From the NCBI RefSeq assembly GCF_000012885.1, contig NC_007498.2, forward strand, positions 1,302,001 through 1,366,000: 64,000 bases of DNA, in the 5' to 3' direction. The DNA comes from Syntrophotalea carbinolica DSM 2380. Its GTDB lineage: Bacteria; Desulfobacterota; Desulfuromonadia; Desulfuromonadales; Syntrophotaleaceae. Position numbers and translations under genes: made by a program. A model generated the notes under the pieces. That model was given only the letters and a program-made list of their open reading frames with translations. It did no database searches and had not been told where the DNA came from. Positions 34,721 through 43,303 of this stretch are shown here, in pieces (position 1 is the first letter of the stretch; every line of letters begins with the position of its first letter).

Positions 34721-35521
34721 CTACCATGCTGTCCATCCACCATCGACGACCAGGTTTTGTCCGGTGACCCAGGCCGAAGCATCGGAGGCCAGAAACAGGA
34801 CCGCTCCTTTCAGGTCGTCGGGGCCGGCCATACGTCCCAGAGGGGTTTTGGCCACGTATTGATCGATGAATTGTTCGTCCTGGTTGTTGAACAGGCCGCC
34901 CGGCGTCAGGCAGTTGACGCGGATGTTTGGTGCCCAGAAGGTCGCCAGGTAACGGGTCATCTGGATCAGGGCCGCTTTTGTCATGCCGTAGATCAAGGGG
35001 CTGTTGGTGCCGGTGGAGCCGTAGATGCGTTGATCGGGAGCCACCACGCCGTAAATGCTGGAGAGGTTGATCATGACGCCCCCGTCGTTTTGCAGCATAT
35101 GTGGGGCGGTTGCACGGGAGATCAGCATGGTGCCGGTAATGTTGACCGCGAGAACCTGATTCCAGTCTTTGAGCGAAACCGTTTCGAACGATTCAAAGTG
35201 GTTGCTGCAAGCGTTGTTGACCAGAATGTCTAGGCGACCCGTCTTGGAGATAATGGTGTCGATAACATGCGCGATGCTCTGTTCGCTTTCCAGATCGAGG
35301 CCCAGGCCTTGAACCTCCAGGCCACTTTCCCGCAGATCCTTGGCGGTTTGCTGCGCTCTGTCCGGGTCGCGGGAGGTGATGAAAACCGTCGCTCCCGCTT
35401 CCGCCAGCGCCCGGACGGCCTGGGAGCCGTAGCCGTTTCCGGTGCCACCGGTAACCAGTGCGACCCGTCCTTTGAGGCAGAACAGGTCTTTGGTGTTTCT
35501 GGCTTGCCGAATGTCAGTCAT
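34721..35521 (-). CDS. Short-chain dehydrogenase/reductase
   Basis: 266 residues from the ATG at 35521, which overlaps the NeuB-like stop by 8 bp. VALVTGGTGNGYGSQAVRAL is the cofactor loop; NNACSNHF, NLSSIYG and YGMTKAAL give the Asn-Ser-Tyr-Lys set. Many SDRs of this type stand next to NeuB homologues in surface-sugar clusters. With the aldo/keto reductase it could adjust the oxidation state of the sugar before or after NeuB condensation. Substrate unknown. Confidence 0.88.
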   Translation of the reverse strand: MTDIRQARNTKDLFCLKGRVALVTGGTGNGYGSQAVRALAEAGATVFITSRDPDRAQQTAKDLRESGLEVQGLGLDLESEQSIAHVIDTIISKTGRLDILVNNACSNHFESFETVSLKDWNQVLAVNITGTMLISRATAPHMLQNDGGVMINLSSIYGVVAPDQRIYGSTGTNSPLIYGMTKAALIQMTRYLATFWAPNIRVNCLTPGGLFNNQDEQFIDQYVAKTPLGRMAGPDDLKGAVLFLASDASAWVTGQNLVVDGGWTAW

Positions 35522-36377
35522 TGCCAAATCCTTTGCGCATGTGTTTGAAAGGCCGCAGCCCATCCGAGGGATCCGCCCGCCATTCGCGGTCCGGCAATTC
35601 GCTGGCAACCGGTTTTTTGTCCCCGTCGCCATCGGCGCACAGGCCCTGTTCCATGTCCCGGATGACCTTTTCCATCGGTTCGGGTAGCCAGCAGTGGCCG
35701 GCGGCAAATTCCTCCCCTTGACCGTCCAGGTCGAGATGAAACTCGATCATGGAAGCCTGCCAGCGATTTACGGCCCGGTTGATCACTGCCGGCGATACGC
35801 TGTGGTCCGACCAGCCGACCTTGCAGTCGAATGCCCTGCGCAGAGTGTCCAGGGCCGCCAGGTTGCATTCGGCGGCAGGGGAGGGATAGCTCGATACGCA
35901 GTGCAGTAATGTAAGATCGCTGCAGCCTGCATCACGCAGGGTTTTTACCGCACCGGTAATTTCATCCATGGTGGCCATGCCGGTCGAAAGAATCACCGGT
36001 TTGCCCGTGGCGGCACAGCTCTGTAGCAGTTCCGTCCACAGCAGTTCGTAAGATGCGATTTTGAAAAAATCGACATGCGGCGCCAGTACGTCAACCGCTT
36101 GCAAGTGAAACGGCGTGCAACCGAAGGCGATGCCGCGCTGCCGGCAGTGTCGGGCCAGTTGAGGGATATACTCTTCCGGTAATTCCCAGTCCCGTCGCCG
36201 GCGATGGAGTTCGCTTTTGGCAAGGATCTCCGGTGCGAATAGCTCGTCAATGTGAAAGAGTTGAAACTTTACCCCCCAGCATCCTATATCGGCCGAACGA
36301 TCGATAAAGTTAAAGCATCTCTGCAAATCACGGTGATGATTGCTCGAAACCTCGGAAATAAATAGCGGTCTGGTCAT
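35514..36377 (-). CDS. NeuB-family sialic-acid-type synthase, without SAF domain
   Basis: 287 residues, about 60 short of usual NeuB/PseI. The TIM barrel is present: FISEVSSNHHRDLQRC, GVKFQLF, KIASYEL, STGMATMDEI, and GWSDHS with the metal-binding His. The C-terminal antifreeze-like (SAF) domain is missing; the protein ends soon after the position EFHLDLDGQGEEFAAGHCW, which is normally EKHFTLD. The family condenses phosphoenolpyruvate with a C6 sugar to give a nonulosonic acid. SAF normally caps the partner active site in the dimer, so this enzyme may use a different substrate or mechanism. It overlaps pseC by 4 bp. Confidence 0.87.
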   Translation of the reverse strand: MTRPLFISEVSSNHHRDLQRCFNFIDRSADIGCWGVKFQLFHIDELFAPEILAKSELHRRRRDWELPEEYIPQLARHCRQRGIAFGCTPFHLQAVDVLAPHVDFFKIASYELLWTELLQSCAATGKPVILSTGMATMDEITGAVKTLRDAGCSDLTLLHCVSSYPSPAAECNLAALDTLRRAFDCKVGWSDHSVSPAVINRAVNRWQASMIEFHLDLDGQGEEFAAGHCWLPEPMEKVIRDMEQGLCADGDGDKKPVASELPDREWRADPSDGLRPFKHMRKGFGND

Positions 36378-37513
36378 GGTTTCTCCTTGCCGACAGCTTC
36401 GTGCAATGTGTCTATGACGCGGTTTTGATCCGCGACGCTTAAGCCGGGGAAAATCGGTAATGACAGGATTTCGGCATAGGCCGCTTCGGCGATGGGGCAT
36501 AACCCTTCACCGGTACCGAAACGTTGACGGTAGTAGGGATGCAAATGCACCGGAATGTAATGGACGTTGGCGCCGATGGCGGCCTGCCTCAGGGCACCGA
36601 AAATCCTGTCACGTTCGGGTACGCGTACCACGTAAAGATGATATCCGTGCCGGGCTTCCGGGTGCACACCGAGGGGCTGAATCCGGGGGGAAGGGGCAAA
36701 AGCTTCATCGTAATTGCGGGCTATACGGCGGCGGTGTCCGATGAACTCCGGCAGTTTTGCCAGTTGCGAAATACCGAGGGCGCATTGGATGTCGGTGAGC
36801 CGGTAATTGAATCCCAGTTCCACCATGTCGTAATGCCAGCTGCCCGTTTTGGCCCTTTGGCCGTGATCGGTGGTGATGCCATGGTTGCGGAAGGTTCGCA
36901 TGCGACGGGCGAGAACCTCATCGCCGGTAACGATGGCCCCCCCTTCACCGGAGGTGATCGGTTTTACCGGATGAAAGCTGAACACCGTCAGGTCAGCCAA
37001 GGAACCGCACGGTTTGCCACGCCATGCGGCTCCGAGGGAATGGCAGGCATCGCTGATGAGATAAAGTCCATGGTGCGAAGCGATTTGGCGCAATGTATCG
37101 TAGTCGCAGGGCTGTCCGGCATAGTCGACGGCAACGATGGCTCTGGTACGGGCCGTAATGCGGGATTCCACCGAGGCGGGGTCGATAAGCAGGGTCTGCG
37201 GATCCACATCGGCAAACACGGGGGTACCACCCTGGTAGAGCACCGCATTGACCGTTGCGGCAAACGTCAGGGGCGGGACGATGATTTCATCCCCCTCGCC
37301 GATACCGATGGCATGCATCGCCGTATGCAGCGCGGCGGTACCGTTGCTTACGGACACGGCGTAATCCGTGCCCGCTGTTTCCGCCAGCATGGCTTCGAAG
37401 CGTTCGACTTGCGGTCCCGTCGTCAGCCAGTCGGAACGCAACACATCGATAACGGCTTCGATATCGTCCGGTTCTAGTTGCTGGCGGCCATAGGGGATGA
37501 ATTTTGGGTCCAC
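36374..37513 (-). CDS. pseC: UDP-4-keto-sugar aminotransferase, PseC-like
   Basis: 379 residues. A DegT/DnrJ/EryC1 aminotransferase: FIPYGRQQLEPDDIEAV at the N-terminus, SNGTAALHTAM for PLP phosphate, and VFSFHPVKPITSGEGG with the Schiff-base Lys. PseC aminates the 4-keto product of PseB using glutamate. Start GTG at 37513 has SD AGGGAG ten bases upstream and overlaps pseB by 40 bp; no ATG fits the expected N-terminus. Substrate is inferred from its place right after pseB. Confidence 0.92.
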   Translation of the reverse strand: MDPKFIPYGRQQLEPDDIEAVIDVLRSDWLTTGPQVERFEAMLAETAGTDYAVSVSNGTAALHTAMHAIGIGEGDEIIVPPLTFAATVNAVLYQGGTPVFADVDPQTLLIDPASVESRITARTRAIVAVDYAGQPCDYDTLRQIASHHGLYLISDACHSLGAAWRGKPCGSLADLTVFSFHPVKPITSGEGGAIVTGDEVLARRMRTFRNHGITTDHGQRAKTGSWHYDMVELGFNYRLTDIQCALGISQLAKLPEFIGHRRRIARNYDEAFAPSPRIQPLGVHPEARHGYHLYVVRVPERDRIFGALRQAAIGANVHYIPVHLHPYYRQRFGTGEGLCPIAEAAYAEILSLPIFPGLSVADQNRVIDTLHEAVGKEKP

Positions 37514-38544
37514 GACAGAGATACTCCCTGGTTTTCAGAAGGCTTGGAATGCACATGGGTGTCGATCAGGTCGCGCAGTTGTTCCACGGAAAGCCAATCG
37601 GTATTGGTCCCGCTGTTATACTTAAAGCCGGGGTGACAACGGCGACCATCGTACTTCCGTATAAATGCATCCACATCCCATAGCCGCATAGATGGCAGGA
37701 TCACGAAATAGTTATCGAACTCGATGGTGTTGTACGCATCGGTTTCGGTGATCATCTCCTCGTGCAGCTTTTCTCCAGGCCGAATCCCCACGATTTCGGT
37801 GGATAGTTCAGGAGCGATGGCCGCTGCGACATCGGTAATCCGGTAACTCGGGATTTTCGGCACGAAGATCTCTCCACCCCACATGCGTTCAAGAGCGTCC
37901 AAAACCATGTCGACCCCTTTTTTCAGGCTGATATTGAAGCGGGTCATGCGTTCATCGGTGATCGGAAGGGACTCTCCGGCGTGTTTTTTCTTCAGAAAGA
38001 AGGGGATGACACTCCCCCGACTCCCCATAACGTTGCCGTAGCGCACTACCGAGAGGCGGATATCACGGGATCCGCGCATGTTGTTGGCGGCGACGAACAA
38101 TTTGTCGGAACAAAGCTTGGTCGCCCCGTAAAGGTTGATGGGGCCGGCTGCTTTGTCGGTGGAGAGTGCTACGACCTGTTTGACCTTATTGTCAAAACAG
38201 GCATCGATCACATTCTGTGCGCCGAGCACGTTGGTCTGGATACATTCAAAAGGGTTGTATTCAGCGGCCGGAACCTGTTTCATCGCGGCGGCATGAACCA
38301 CGATATCGACGCCTTCCAGTGCCCGTTGAAGCCGGTGTATGTCGCGCACATCACCGATAAAAAAGCGCAGTTGAGGATATTTCTCCCGGGGGAAATCTTC
38401 CGCCATTTCGAACTGTTTGAGTTCGTCACGGGAAAGAATGACAAGCCGTTTTATGTCAGGGTAGCGTGTCAGGACTGTTCTGGTAAAGGCACGACCAAAG
38501 GACCCGGTACCGCCTGTAACCAGAATCGATTTGCCTGTAAGCAT
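37474..38544 (-). CDS. pseB: UDP-GlcNAc 4,6-dehydratase/5-epimerase, PseB-like
   Basis: 356 residues from the ATG at 38544 with strong SD GGAGGT. SILVTGGTGSFGRAFTRTVL is the FlaA1/PseB cofactor loop; AAAMKQVPAAEYNP, STDKAAGPINLYGATK and RYGNVMGSRGSVIP are family signatures. It converts UDP-GlcNAc to the UDP-4-keto-6-deoxy-L-hexose that PseC uses. About 25 residues at the C-terminus (TQNSSPMAASN end) exceed usual PseB and overlap pseC. First gene of the nonulosonate operon, with a sigma-54-like site about 80 bp upstream. Confidence 0.93.
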   Translation of the reverse strand: MLTGKSILVTGGTGSFGRAFTRTVLTRYPDIKRLVILSRDELKQFEMAEDFPREKYPQLRFFIGDVRDIHRLQRALEGVDIVVHAAAMKQVPAAEYNPFECIQTNVLGAQNVIDACFDNKVKQVVALSTDKAAGPINLYGATKLCSDKLFVAANNMRGSRDIRLSVVRYGNVMGSRGSVIPFFLKKKHAGESLPITDERMTRFNISLKKGVDMVLDALERMWGGEIFVPKIPSYRITDVAAAIAPELSTEIVGIRPGEKLHEEMITETDAYNTIEFDNYFVILPSMRLWDVDAFIRKYDGRRCHPGFKYNSGTNTDWLSVEQLRDLIDTHVHSKPSENQGVSLSWTQNSSPMAASN

Positions 38545-38621
38545 GGGGGTCACCTCCAACAAGAGAAGAACACTCATTTATCGGGTTTTATTGCATTATT
38601 GGCAATATGGAGGGGATCCTT

Positions 38622-38637
38622 TGCAAAAAAAAGGCCA
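38622..38637 (-). promoter_or_regulatory. Candidate sigma-54 promoter of pseB
   Basis: Minus strand TGGCCTTTTTTTTGCA: the invariant GG and GC are separated by exactly 10 bases, and TGGC and TTGCA match the consensus TGGCACG-N4-TTGCA. The predicted start is about 65-70 nt before the pseB ATG. No enhancer site was identified. Confidence 0.5.
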
Positions 38638-39092
38638 GTGGTTGTTCGGGGAGGGGCTTATCCGGGATATTGATGTGTTGATGGAGGGGAACGATGCTTA
38701 TTTCTAGAATGAAAAGGCCGTATGGATGAAATGTGGTGCTTGTAATTCTATGATCGGCAGGAAAAGGGGTAGATAAGCGCCGGTTAAACGGGGCCGGATT
38801 GCCATCGGAAAGTGCGTCCCGGCGGGTGGGAACGGTGTTCGGTCAAAATTTTGGCCATTGATTAGAAGACGGGGAGGAAATCGTCCTGAATTTCATTGCT
38901 TATCAACCTGTCATTTTAACCGTCCCCAAAGGGGAGTTCAATCCCTCCTGCACGGCGGTTGGTGTTTCAGGATCGCATCCCCAGTAGAAAGGTTGTGGAA
39001 GTTACATATAGTGATGTGGCCCGTCAAAACTACGACATGGGGGTTTTGGAAAAATAATGTGATGCATTTTATCCGGCCGTCAGGTTTGCAGA

Positions 39093-39121
39093 CCGCATCC
39101 GTTGGTTATTCCCGGATGCGG
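39093..39121 (-). terminator. Hairpin after the MAF-TPR gene, possible terminator
   Basis: An 8-bp perfect stem CCGCATCC / GGATGCGG with a 13-nt loop, 18 bases past the stop of the gene at 39139. There is no U-run on the minus strand after it, so termination is uncertain. Confidence 0.4.
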
Positions 39122-39138
39122 AGTTATCGATGATTTTT

Positions 39139-41652
39139 TTACGATCCTGAGCGGAGAAAATTGTCCGAGATTTCGAAAGATTTTTTGGCCGCTTCGTTTT
39201 CAGGCTCCAGATTAAGAATGTGCTTAAAAACCGTTTGGGCAAATTCATGTTGTCCCTGCTGCTGGTAAAGTTGACCGACTTTAAGCAGCACCATTAAATC
39301 ATCCGGGAATCGCTCCAGATAATCGGCGTAGGCATCGAGCGCGGTTTTGGTTTGACCCAGGAGTTTTGCAAGATCTGCGTATTGTGCAAGGTAGACAGGG
39401 GAATAACCCGCCAGGCATTCCAGTGCCAAAAGGGCATTTTCGGGGTTATCAAGTTCCAGGGAAAGTGAGGCAACGCGACGTAAGGCGTCTTCTGCCACGC
39501 TCTGTGAAGCCGATTCCAGGACGTTTTGATATGCCTCAAAAGCCCCGGCGAAATCACCTCCAAGTTCGGCAAGATAAGCGGCCGCCAGATGATAGATCGG
39601 TGTGTTGTTGTCGTCGGTTGAGGCGGCCAATCCCTGCAGTATGCCGGACAGGGCTGTCCGGTCCCTGTTTTTGAAAAGAATTCTTATGCGCTGGCGGGCC
39701 ATTTCCGGGTCGGCACCGACCTTGGTTCCCTGTACAAGATAATCGGGATTATGGGCAATGGAGGCATAGAAATCAGCGATGCATTCTGTGAGACGGTGGT
39801 TTATGCTATCCGGACGGTTATCGTTGTCCTTGTTATGGCGATGGTTCCATATCAAGGCACGTCCCGTTTCGGCATTTTCCCGCCAGGTTTCGATAAGGCG
39901 GGTTAAATCGGCATCGCGATTCTCTTCCTCCATCCGTAATTTAATGCGCCCGATGGCTTTTTGAATGTATTGAAGCATCTGCGCAGCACTGTCTCTATAG
40001 GCTTCATAATAGAGACGGCCGGTTTCTTCAACCTGTTCATCACTCCATTCCCCACCTTCGTCAATAGGGGAAAGCTTGAGAAATTGGCGTAATCCGATTT
40101 CTTTAATAAGATTGGCGTAGGTTGCCACGGGGGGCCTATTCATCGCTTTTTCAACCTTGTCCATGCGGATTTTGTATTTGAAATCCGCTTGCATGCCATT
40201 GCGTCCGAACAGACCATCGTTGCATTTGAGCCCTTCGGCGGCCAACTTTTGGACTTTAATCGTATGTCTTTCGGCCGTCTGCAGTTTATCCAAAACGGTT
40301 TTGAAATAGGCCTTCCGGGTTTGATCGTTTTCCTTTGGAAAAGTATGTATGATCTTTTCCCATGCGGGTTCGGTTAGGGGCGTAAAGTCCAGAGTGTCCA
40401 GGGGGATGTGTTCAACATGGGAGATTTTGGCCGCCAAAGCGGTCGGATTGATGGTTTTGCAACCCTTTGCCAAAGCCAATTTGGCCAGATCTCCCAGAGA
40501 GGTTATGGCTTCGGCCATGGCCCTGGTGGTAAACGTCCGGATTCCCCGGTTGGTTTCGACCTGTGTGTCAAACTGGTGGAATTGCGGACCGGCTTGCCGC
40601 TCGTAGCTGCCCTTGGCATGAGAGTAGCCTTCCGGGCTGAAGCAGAGATCGACGCCGGCAAGGATAATTTGAGAAAACCCCATTTGCATGGCGGTTGCAA
40701 AGGCGGCGTTCGTGACCGTGGGACCCGGTGCGTTAAGAAAGGTTTCGGTGGATGTCTCCGGCCATGGGAAACGTTTGCCGATAAAAGCGGCTGGACCCTG
40801 CCATTGACTAATAAGCTGGGGTACAACATGAAAACTGTTGACGAACAGGGTCCTTTCGCCGAAATGCAGCATTTCCTTGCTGACATCGAAACAGGCCTGT
40901 TGGGGGTCGACGGAAAAGAAGATGTCGGGAGCCAGGTCCACTTCTTTGAGACGACGGGCGATACGTGAGACCGCCAACACCACCAATTTGTCCCGATGTT
41001 GCTGAACCCACGGCAGAAGGTCGTCCAGCGATGGCCCTGCTGCTAAAAGTACCGCGGTTTTGCCGGGGAAAAGATTTTGCAGAAAAGCCGCAGAAATTCG
41101 ATTTTCCGTCAGGTTTTCCAGTTGGCGTGAAAGGAAGATATGATTGCCCAGTTGGACTTTTATTTTCCAGGCAAATGTATCGATATAGTCCCTCGTGGCC
41201 CAATACAATTCGGCGTATTCGGGCAAAAATGCATCGACCGCCGCGAGGGATTTCCAAATGATAATTTTTTCCGTGTACAGATAGTTTTGGAATTGAAATC
41301 GATCAGCTATCTTTTTGAGTTGATCGATCGGAGCGCAGGTAATGTTTTCGGGGAGCTTTTCCAACAGTCCTTCCTGTGTCAAGCGAGCAATGACGTGGGG
41401 GAGTTCAATGCAGACATATCTGGAGCCTTCCGGGAGATCGGCTTGAAGCAGGTACTTGAGCAAAATGCCGGAGTCGGTTCCGACCAGAATATGCAGTGTC
41501 TTTCCGTTAAAGAGTCCGCCGTCGAAGTGCTTTTTGTAGAGGACATTGGCGCTGGTGCGGTGGAACGTTTCACGATTAACCGGATACAGATAACGGTCCC
41601 CGAAGTCGTTGGCGATAAACGGCCCGAGATCGTAGGTAGCAAAATTCTCCAC
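39139..41652 (-). CDS. MAF (DUF115) flagellin glycosyltransferase with C-terminal TPRs
   Basis: 837 residues. The MAF core is at about 180-420: TAVLLAAGPSLDDLLPWVQ, PDIFFSVDPQ, APGPTVTNAAFATAMQMG, then ILAGVDLCF with YSHAKGS. The N-terminal domain (about 1-170) is the usual MAF N-region. The C-terminal 200 residues hold several tetratricopeptide-like repeats (ENALLALECLAGY; QTKTALDAYADYLERFPDD; GQHEFAQTVFKHILNLEPEN). MAF proteins transfer nonulosonic acids from CMP donors to flagellin. Start GTG at 41652 has SD AGAGG. The TPRs might hold flagellin or its chaperone; this is inference. Confidence 0.88.
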   Translation of the reverse strand: MENFATYDLGPFIANDFGDRYLYPVNRETFHRTSANVLYKKHFDGGLFNGKTLHILVGTDSGILLKYLLQADLPEGSRYVCIELPHVIARLTQEGLLEKLPENITCAPIDQLKKIADRFQFQNYLYTEKIIIWKSLAAVDAFLPEYAELYWATRDYIDTFAWKIKVQLGNHIFLSRQLENLTENRISAAFLQNLFPGKTAVLLAAGPSLDDLLPWVQQHRDKLVVLAVSRIARRLKEVDLAPDIFFSVDPQQACFDVSKEMLHFGERTLFVNSFHVVPQLISQWQGPAAFIGKRFPWPETSTETFLNAPGPTVTNAAFATAMQMGFSQIILAGVDLCFSPEGYSHAKGSYERQAGPQFHQFDTQVETNRGIRTFTTRAMAEAITSLGDLAKLALAKGCKTINPTALAAKISHVEHIPLDTLDFTPLTEPAWEKIIHTFPKENDQTRKAYFKTVLDKLQTAERHTIKVQKLAAEGLKCNDGLFGRNGMQADFKYKIRMDKVEKAMNRPPVATYANLIKEIGLRQFLKLSPIDEGGEWSDEQVEETGRLYYEAYRDSAAQMLQYIQKAIGRIKLRMEEENRDADLTRLIETWRENAETGRALIWNHRHNKDNDNRPDSINHRLTECIADFYASIAHNPDYLVQGTKVGADPEMARQRIRILFKNRDRTALSGILQGLAASTDDNNTPIYHLAAAYLAELGGDFAGAFEAYQNVLESASQSVAEDALRRVASLSLELDNPENALLALECLAGYSPVYLAQYADLAKLLGQTKTALDAYADYLERFPDDLMVLLKVGQLYQQQGQHEFAQTVFKHILNLEPENEAAKKSFEISDNFLRSGS

Positions 41653-41672
41653 AAGTGCCTCTTTCTGTGCAG

Positions 41673-41951
41673 TTAGTCGATCAACAAACCGGCTGTTTGA
41701 AGTTTATGTAAAAGTTCGTATTCCAAAAGATCGGCAACGCCGATATGGTCCTGACGTTTTTGTGCATCGAAGGTTACCTGCATAAGGGTTGCAAAGTCAG
41801 CAAGGGTTTCACGGGGAATAGCAACCAGCAGTTTTCCCAGTTTATCGATTATCGCTATAAGGTCTTCATTGGCTCCGGCTTCATGCCCGAGACGAAAAGC
41901 TGCGGCCGTTTGCAAAATCGTTGTTGTGAAAAGACCGTCTTCCGATTTCAT
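41673..41951 (-). CDS. Small protein of unknown function between two MAF genes
   Basis: 92 residues, mostly helical, with no signal peptide, membrane segment or cysteine. It has the acidic/leucine pattern VADLLEYELLHKLQ near its end. The ATG overlaps the upstream MAF stop by 4 bp (ATGA), and 20 bp separate it from the next MAF gene, so it is translated with them. A small helical adaptor or chaperone for MAF or flagellin is possible, but I recognise no family. Confidence 0.8.
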   Translation of the reverse strand: MKSEDGLFTTTILQTAAAFRLGHEAGANEDLIAIIDKLGKLLVAIPRETLADFATLMQVTFDAQKRQDHIGVADLLEYELLHKLQTAGLLID

Positions 41952-43288
41952 GGTAACTCCGTCAGCAGTTCGGTATGCAATATTGCCGCACCTTCAGGAC
42001 TCGCATTGAAAAATTTCAACTCGTTTTTCCCGGCGATAAATCCCTCCAGATCCCTTAAATAGGCGCGCAGGTTGGGGATGGAAGAAATGCGCTCACCATG
42101 GCTATTAAGTACCCAGTGACTACCCTGGACGGGTTGTGCCTGGGCACAGCCTGCGACATGGCTTTGTCCGTTGGGATAGCCGAAATCGGCGCCGGCCAAA
42201 ATGATATTTTCTCCGGTTAGGCGTGTAGCGAGGTCAACGGCCGGGTGAATGACGCTGCCGGAAGAGAACAGGGCTGATCGCGGATATCGCTTTGTCAGGT
42301 CGGCAAATATCGGGGCTTTTGACCATGCTGCATAGCGACGCCCGGGCCAGTGCTGCAAAGTTTGATTTTGCACTACCGGGAAATAGACCAGGGCCGACTC
42401 CCGTAGCAGGGCAAGGTCGACATCGGCAAAAAACAGGTCGTAGACATCGGCATGACCGTCGATGGTCACCACCACCTCGGGAACGATGCCGGCCTGCAAC
42501 AGTGGCTTGAGAGCGGCATCGACGGCGATAATCGGCCCGGGTTTATGGTCTTTCATCCAGGCATAATGGTCGCTCAGAGTCGGACCGGCGGCGGCTACGA
42601 CCACGGTTCGATACCGTGAGGATGCGGTTAATTCCGTAAAAGAGGGATCGTTGGCGACAAACTCCGAATTCTCGGTCAGGCGTTTTTGCAGATGGGGATT
42701 GTCCGGCCGGTGCCGCTTGCGGATAAAGGGGGTGGCCAACTCCAGGCACACCAGGTCCCGCAGGCGGGATGCCTGATCACAGGCCAGTTGCAGGGGCCCC
42801 GGGGCAACGGCAAAGGGCTCTTTTATCCGGTCGGTCGGAGCGGCGGCTACCAGGGTGAGTCGCGGATCGTCAAGCCAGTCGCGATGGTCGAAAAAGTACA
42901 GACTCAACGCGGCAACGGCGCAGTTCATGACCACAACGGTAAGTTCTCTGATGCTATCTCGCTTCAGAAGGATGCGCGGAAGATCCCCGATGGCCATGCC
43001 ATAGACGTGAGCGCATGGGCTGCCGTCGGGCACCATCGAGGCCTGAAGCTGCGCTTCGGCTTGCCGATTATATGCACTCGCGAGATGAATGCCGTCGATG
43101 AACAGGGTACGGTCGGTTTTTTCGACCAGAGTAAAAGGCGGCAGATTGTCGGCCGCCTTTTCGATATGCCGTGCAAGTTCCGGCCATCTGCGGGATAAGA
43201 TCGCGAAATTCTCCGCCATGAAATCTAGCCGTTGAGGTTCCGGCGGATTTGCCATGGACTCGGGTTTGTTGTCAGGGGAGGATACCAA
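41948..43288 (-). CDS. MAF (DUF115) family flagellin glycosyltransferase
   Basis: 446 residues. MAF core signatures: VVVAAAGPTLSDHYAWMKD, PIIAVDAALKPLLQAGI, PEVVVTIDGH, then SSGSVIHPAVDLATRLTG and ILAGADFGYPNGQSHVAG. The start is TTG at 43288 because a strong SD GGGAGGT lies eight bases upstream; the ATG at 43255 has none. It is shorter than the second MAF and lacks TPRs. Two different MAF proteins suggest that two sugars, or two flagellins, are handled. It follows fliW by 15 bp. Confidence 0.88.
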   Translation of the reverse strand: MVSSPDNKPESMANPPEPQRLDFMAENFAILSRRWPELARHIEKAADNLPPFTLVEKTDRTLFIDGIHLASAYNRQAEAQLQASMVPDGSPCAHVYGMAIGDLPRILLKRDSIRELTVVVMNCAVAALSLYFFDHRDWLDDPRLTLVAAAPTDRIKEPFAVAPGPLQLACDQASRLRDLVCLELATPFIRKRHRPDNPHLQKRLTENSEFVANDPSFTELTASSRYRTVVVAAAGPTLSDHYAWMKDHKPGPIIAVDAALKPLLQAGIVPEVVVTIDGHADVYDLFFADVDLALLRESALVYFPVVQNQTLQHWPGRRYAAWSKAPIFADLTKRYPRSALFSSGSVIHPAVDLATRLTGENIILAGADFGYPNGQSHVAGCAQAQPVQGSHWVLNSHGERISSIPNLRAYLRDLEGFIAGKNELKFFNASPEGAAILHTELLTELP

Positions 43289-43303
43289 CAGGGGACCTCC
43301 CGG

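Larger units (their letters stand above)
38545..39138. other. 594-bp non-coding gap before the nonulosonate operon
   Basis: No convincing gene on either strand: the longest plus-strand frame (38858-39133) is Trp/Cys/His-rich, has no SD and resembles nothing known. The gap holds a sigma-54-like site, a near-perfect 16-bp palindrome GGTCAAAATTTTGGCC (38841-38856) and a hairpin near 39100. Its size, in a cluster otherwise packed tightly, suggests a control region. Confidence 0.7.

Noticed and set aside
38915-38975. GGGGAGTTCAATCCCTCC segment looking like a tRNA T-arm or a lone CRISPR repeat
   Set aside because: The stem pairing is incomplete, no acceptor or anticodon arm fits around it, and there is one copy only.
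38858-39133. 91-residue plus-strand frame in the largest non-repeat gap
   Set aside because: No SD, unusual Trp/His/Cys/Arg composition and no recognisable fold; the gap looks regulatory.
41948-43255. ATG at 43255 as the start of the first MAF gene
   Set aside because: No SD precedes it, whereas the TTG at 43288 has GGGAGGT at a good distance.
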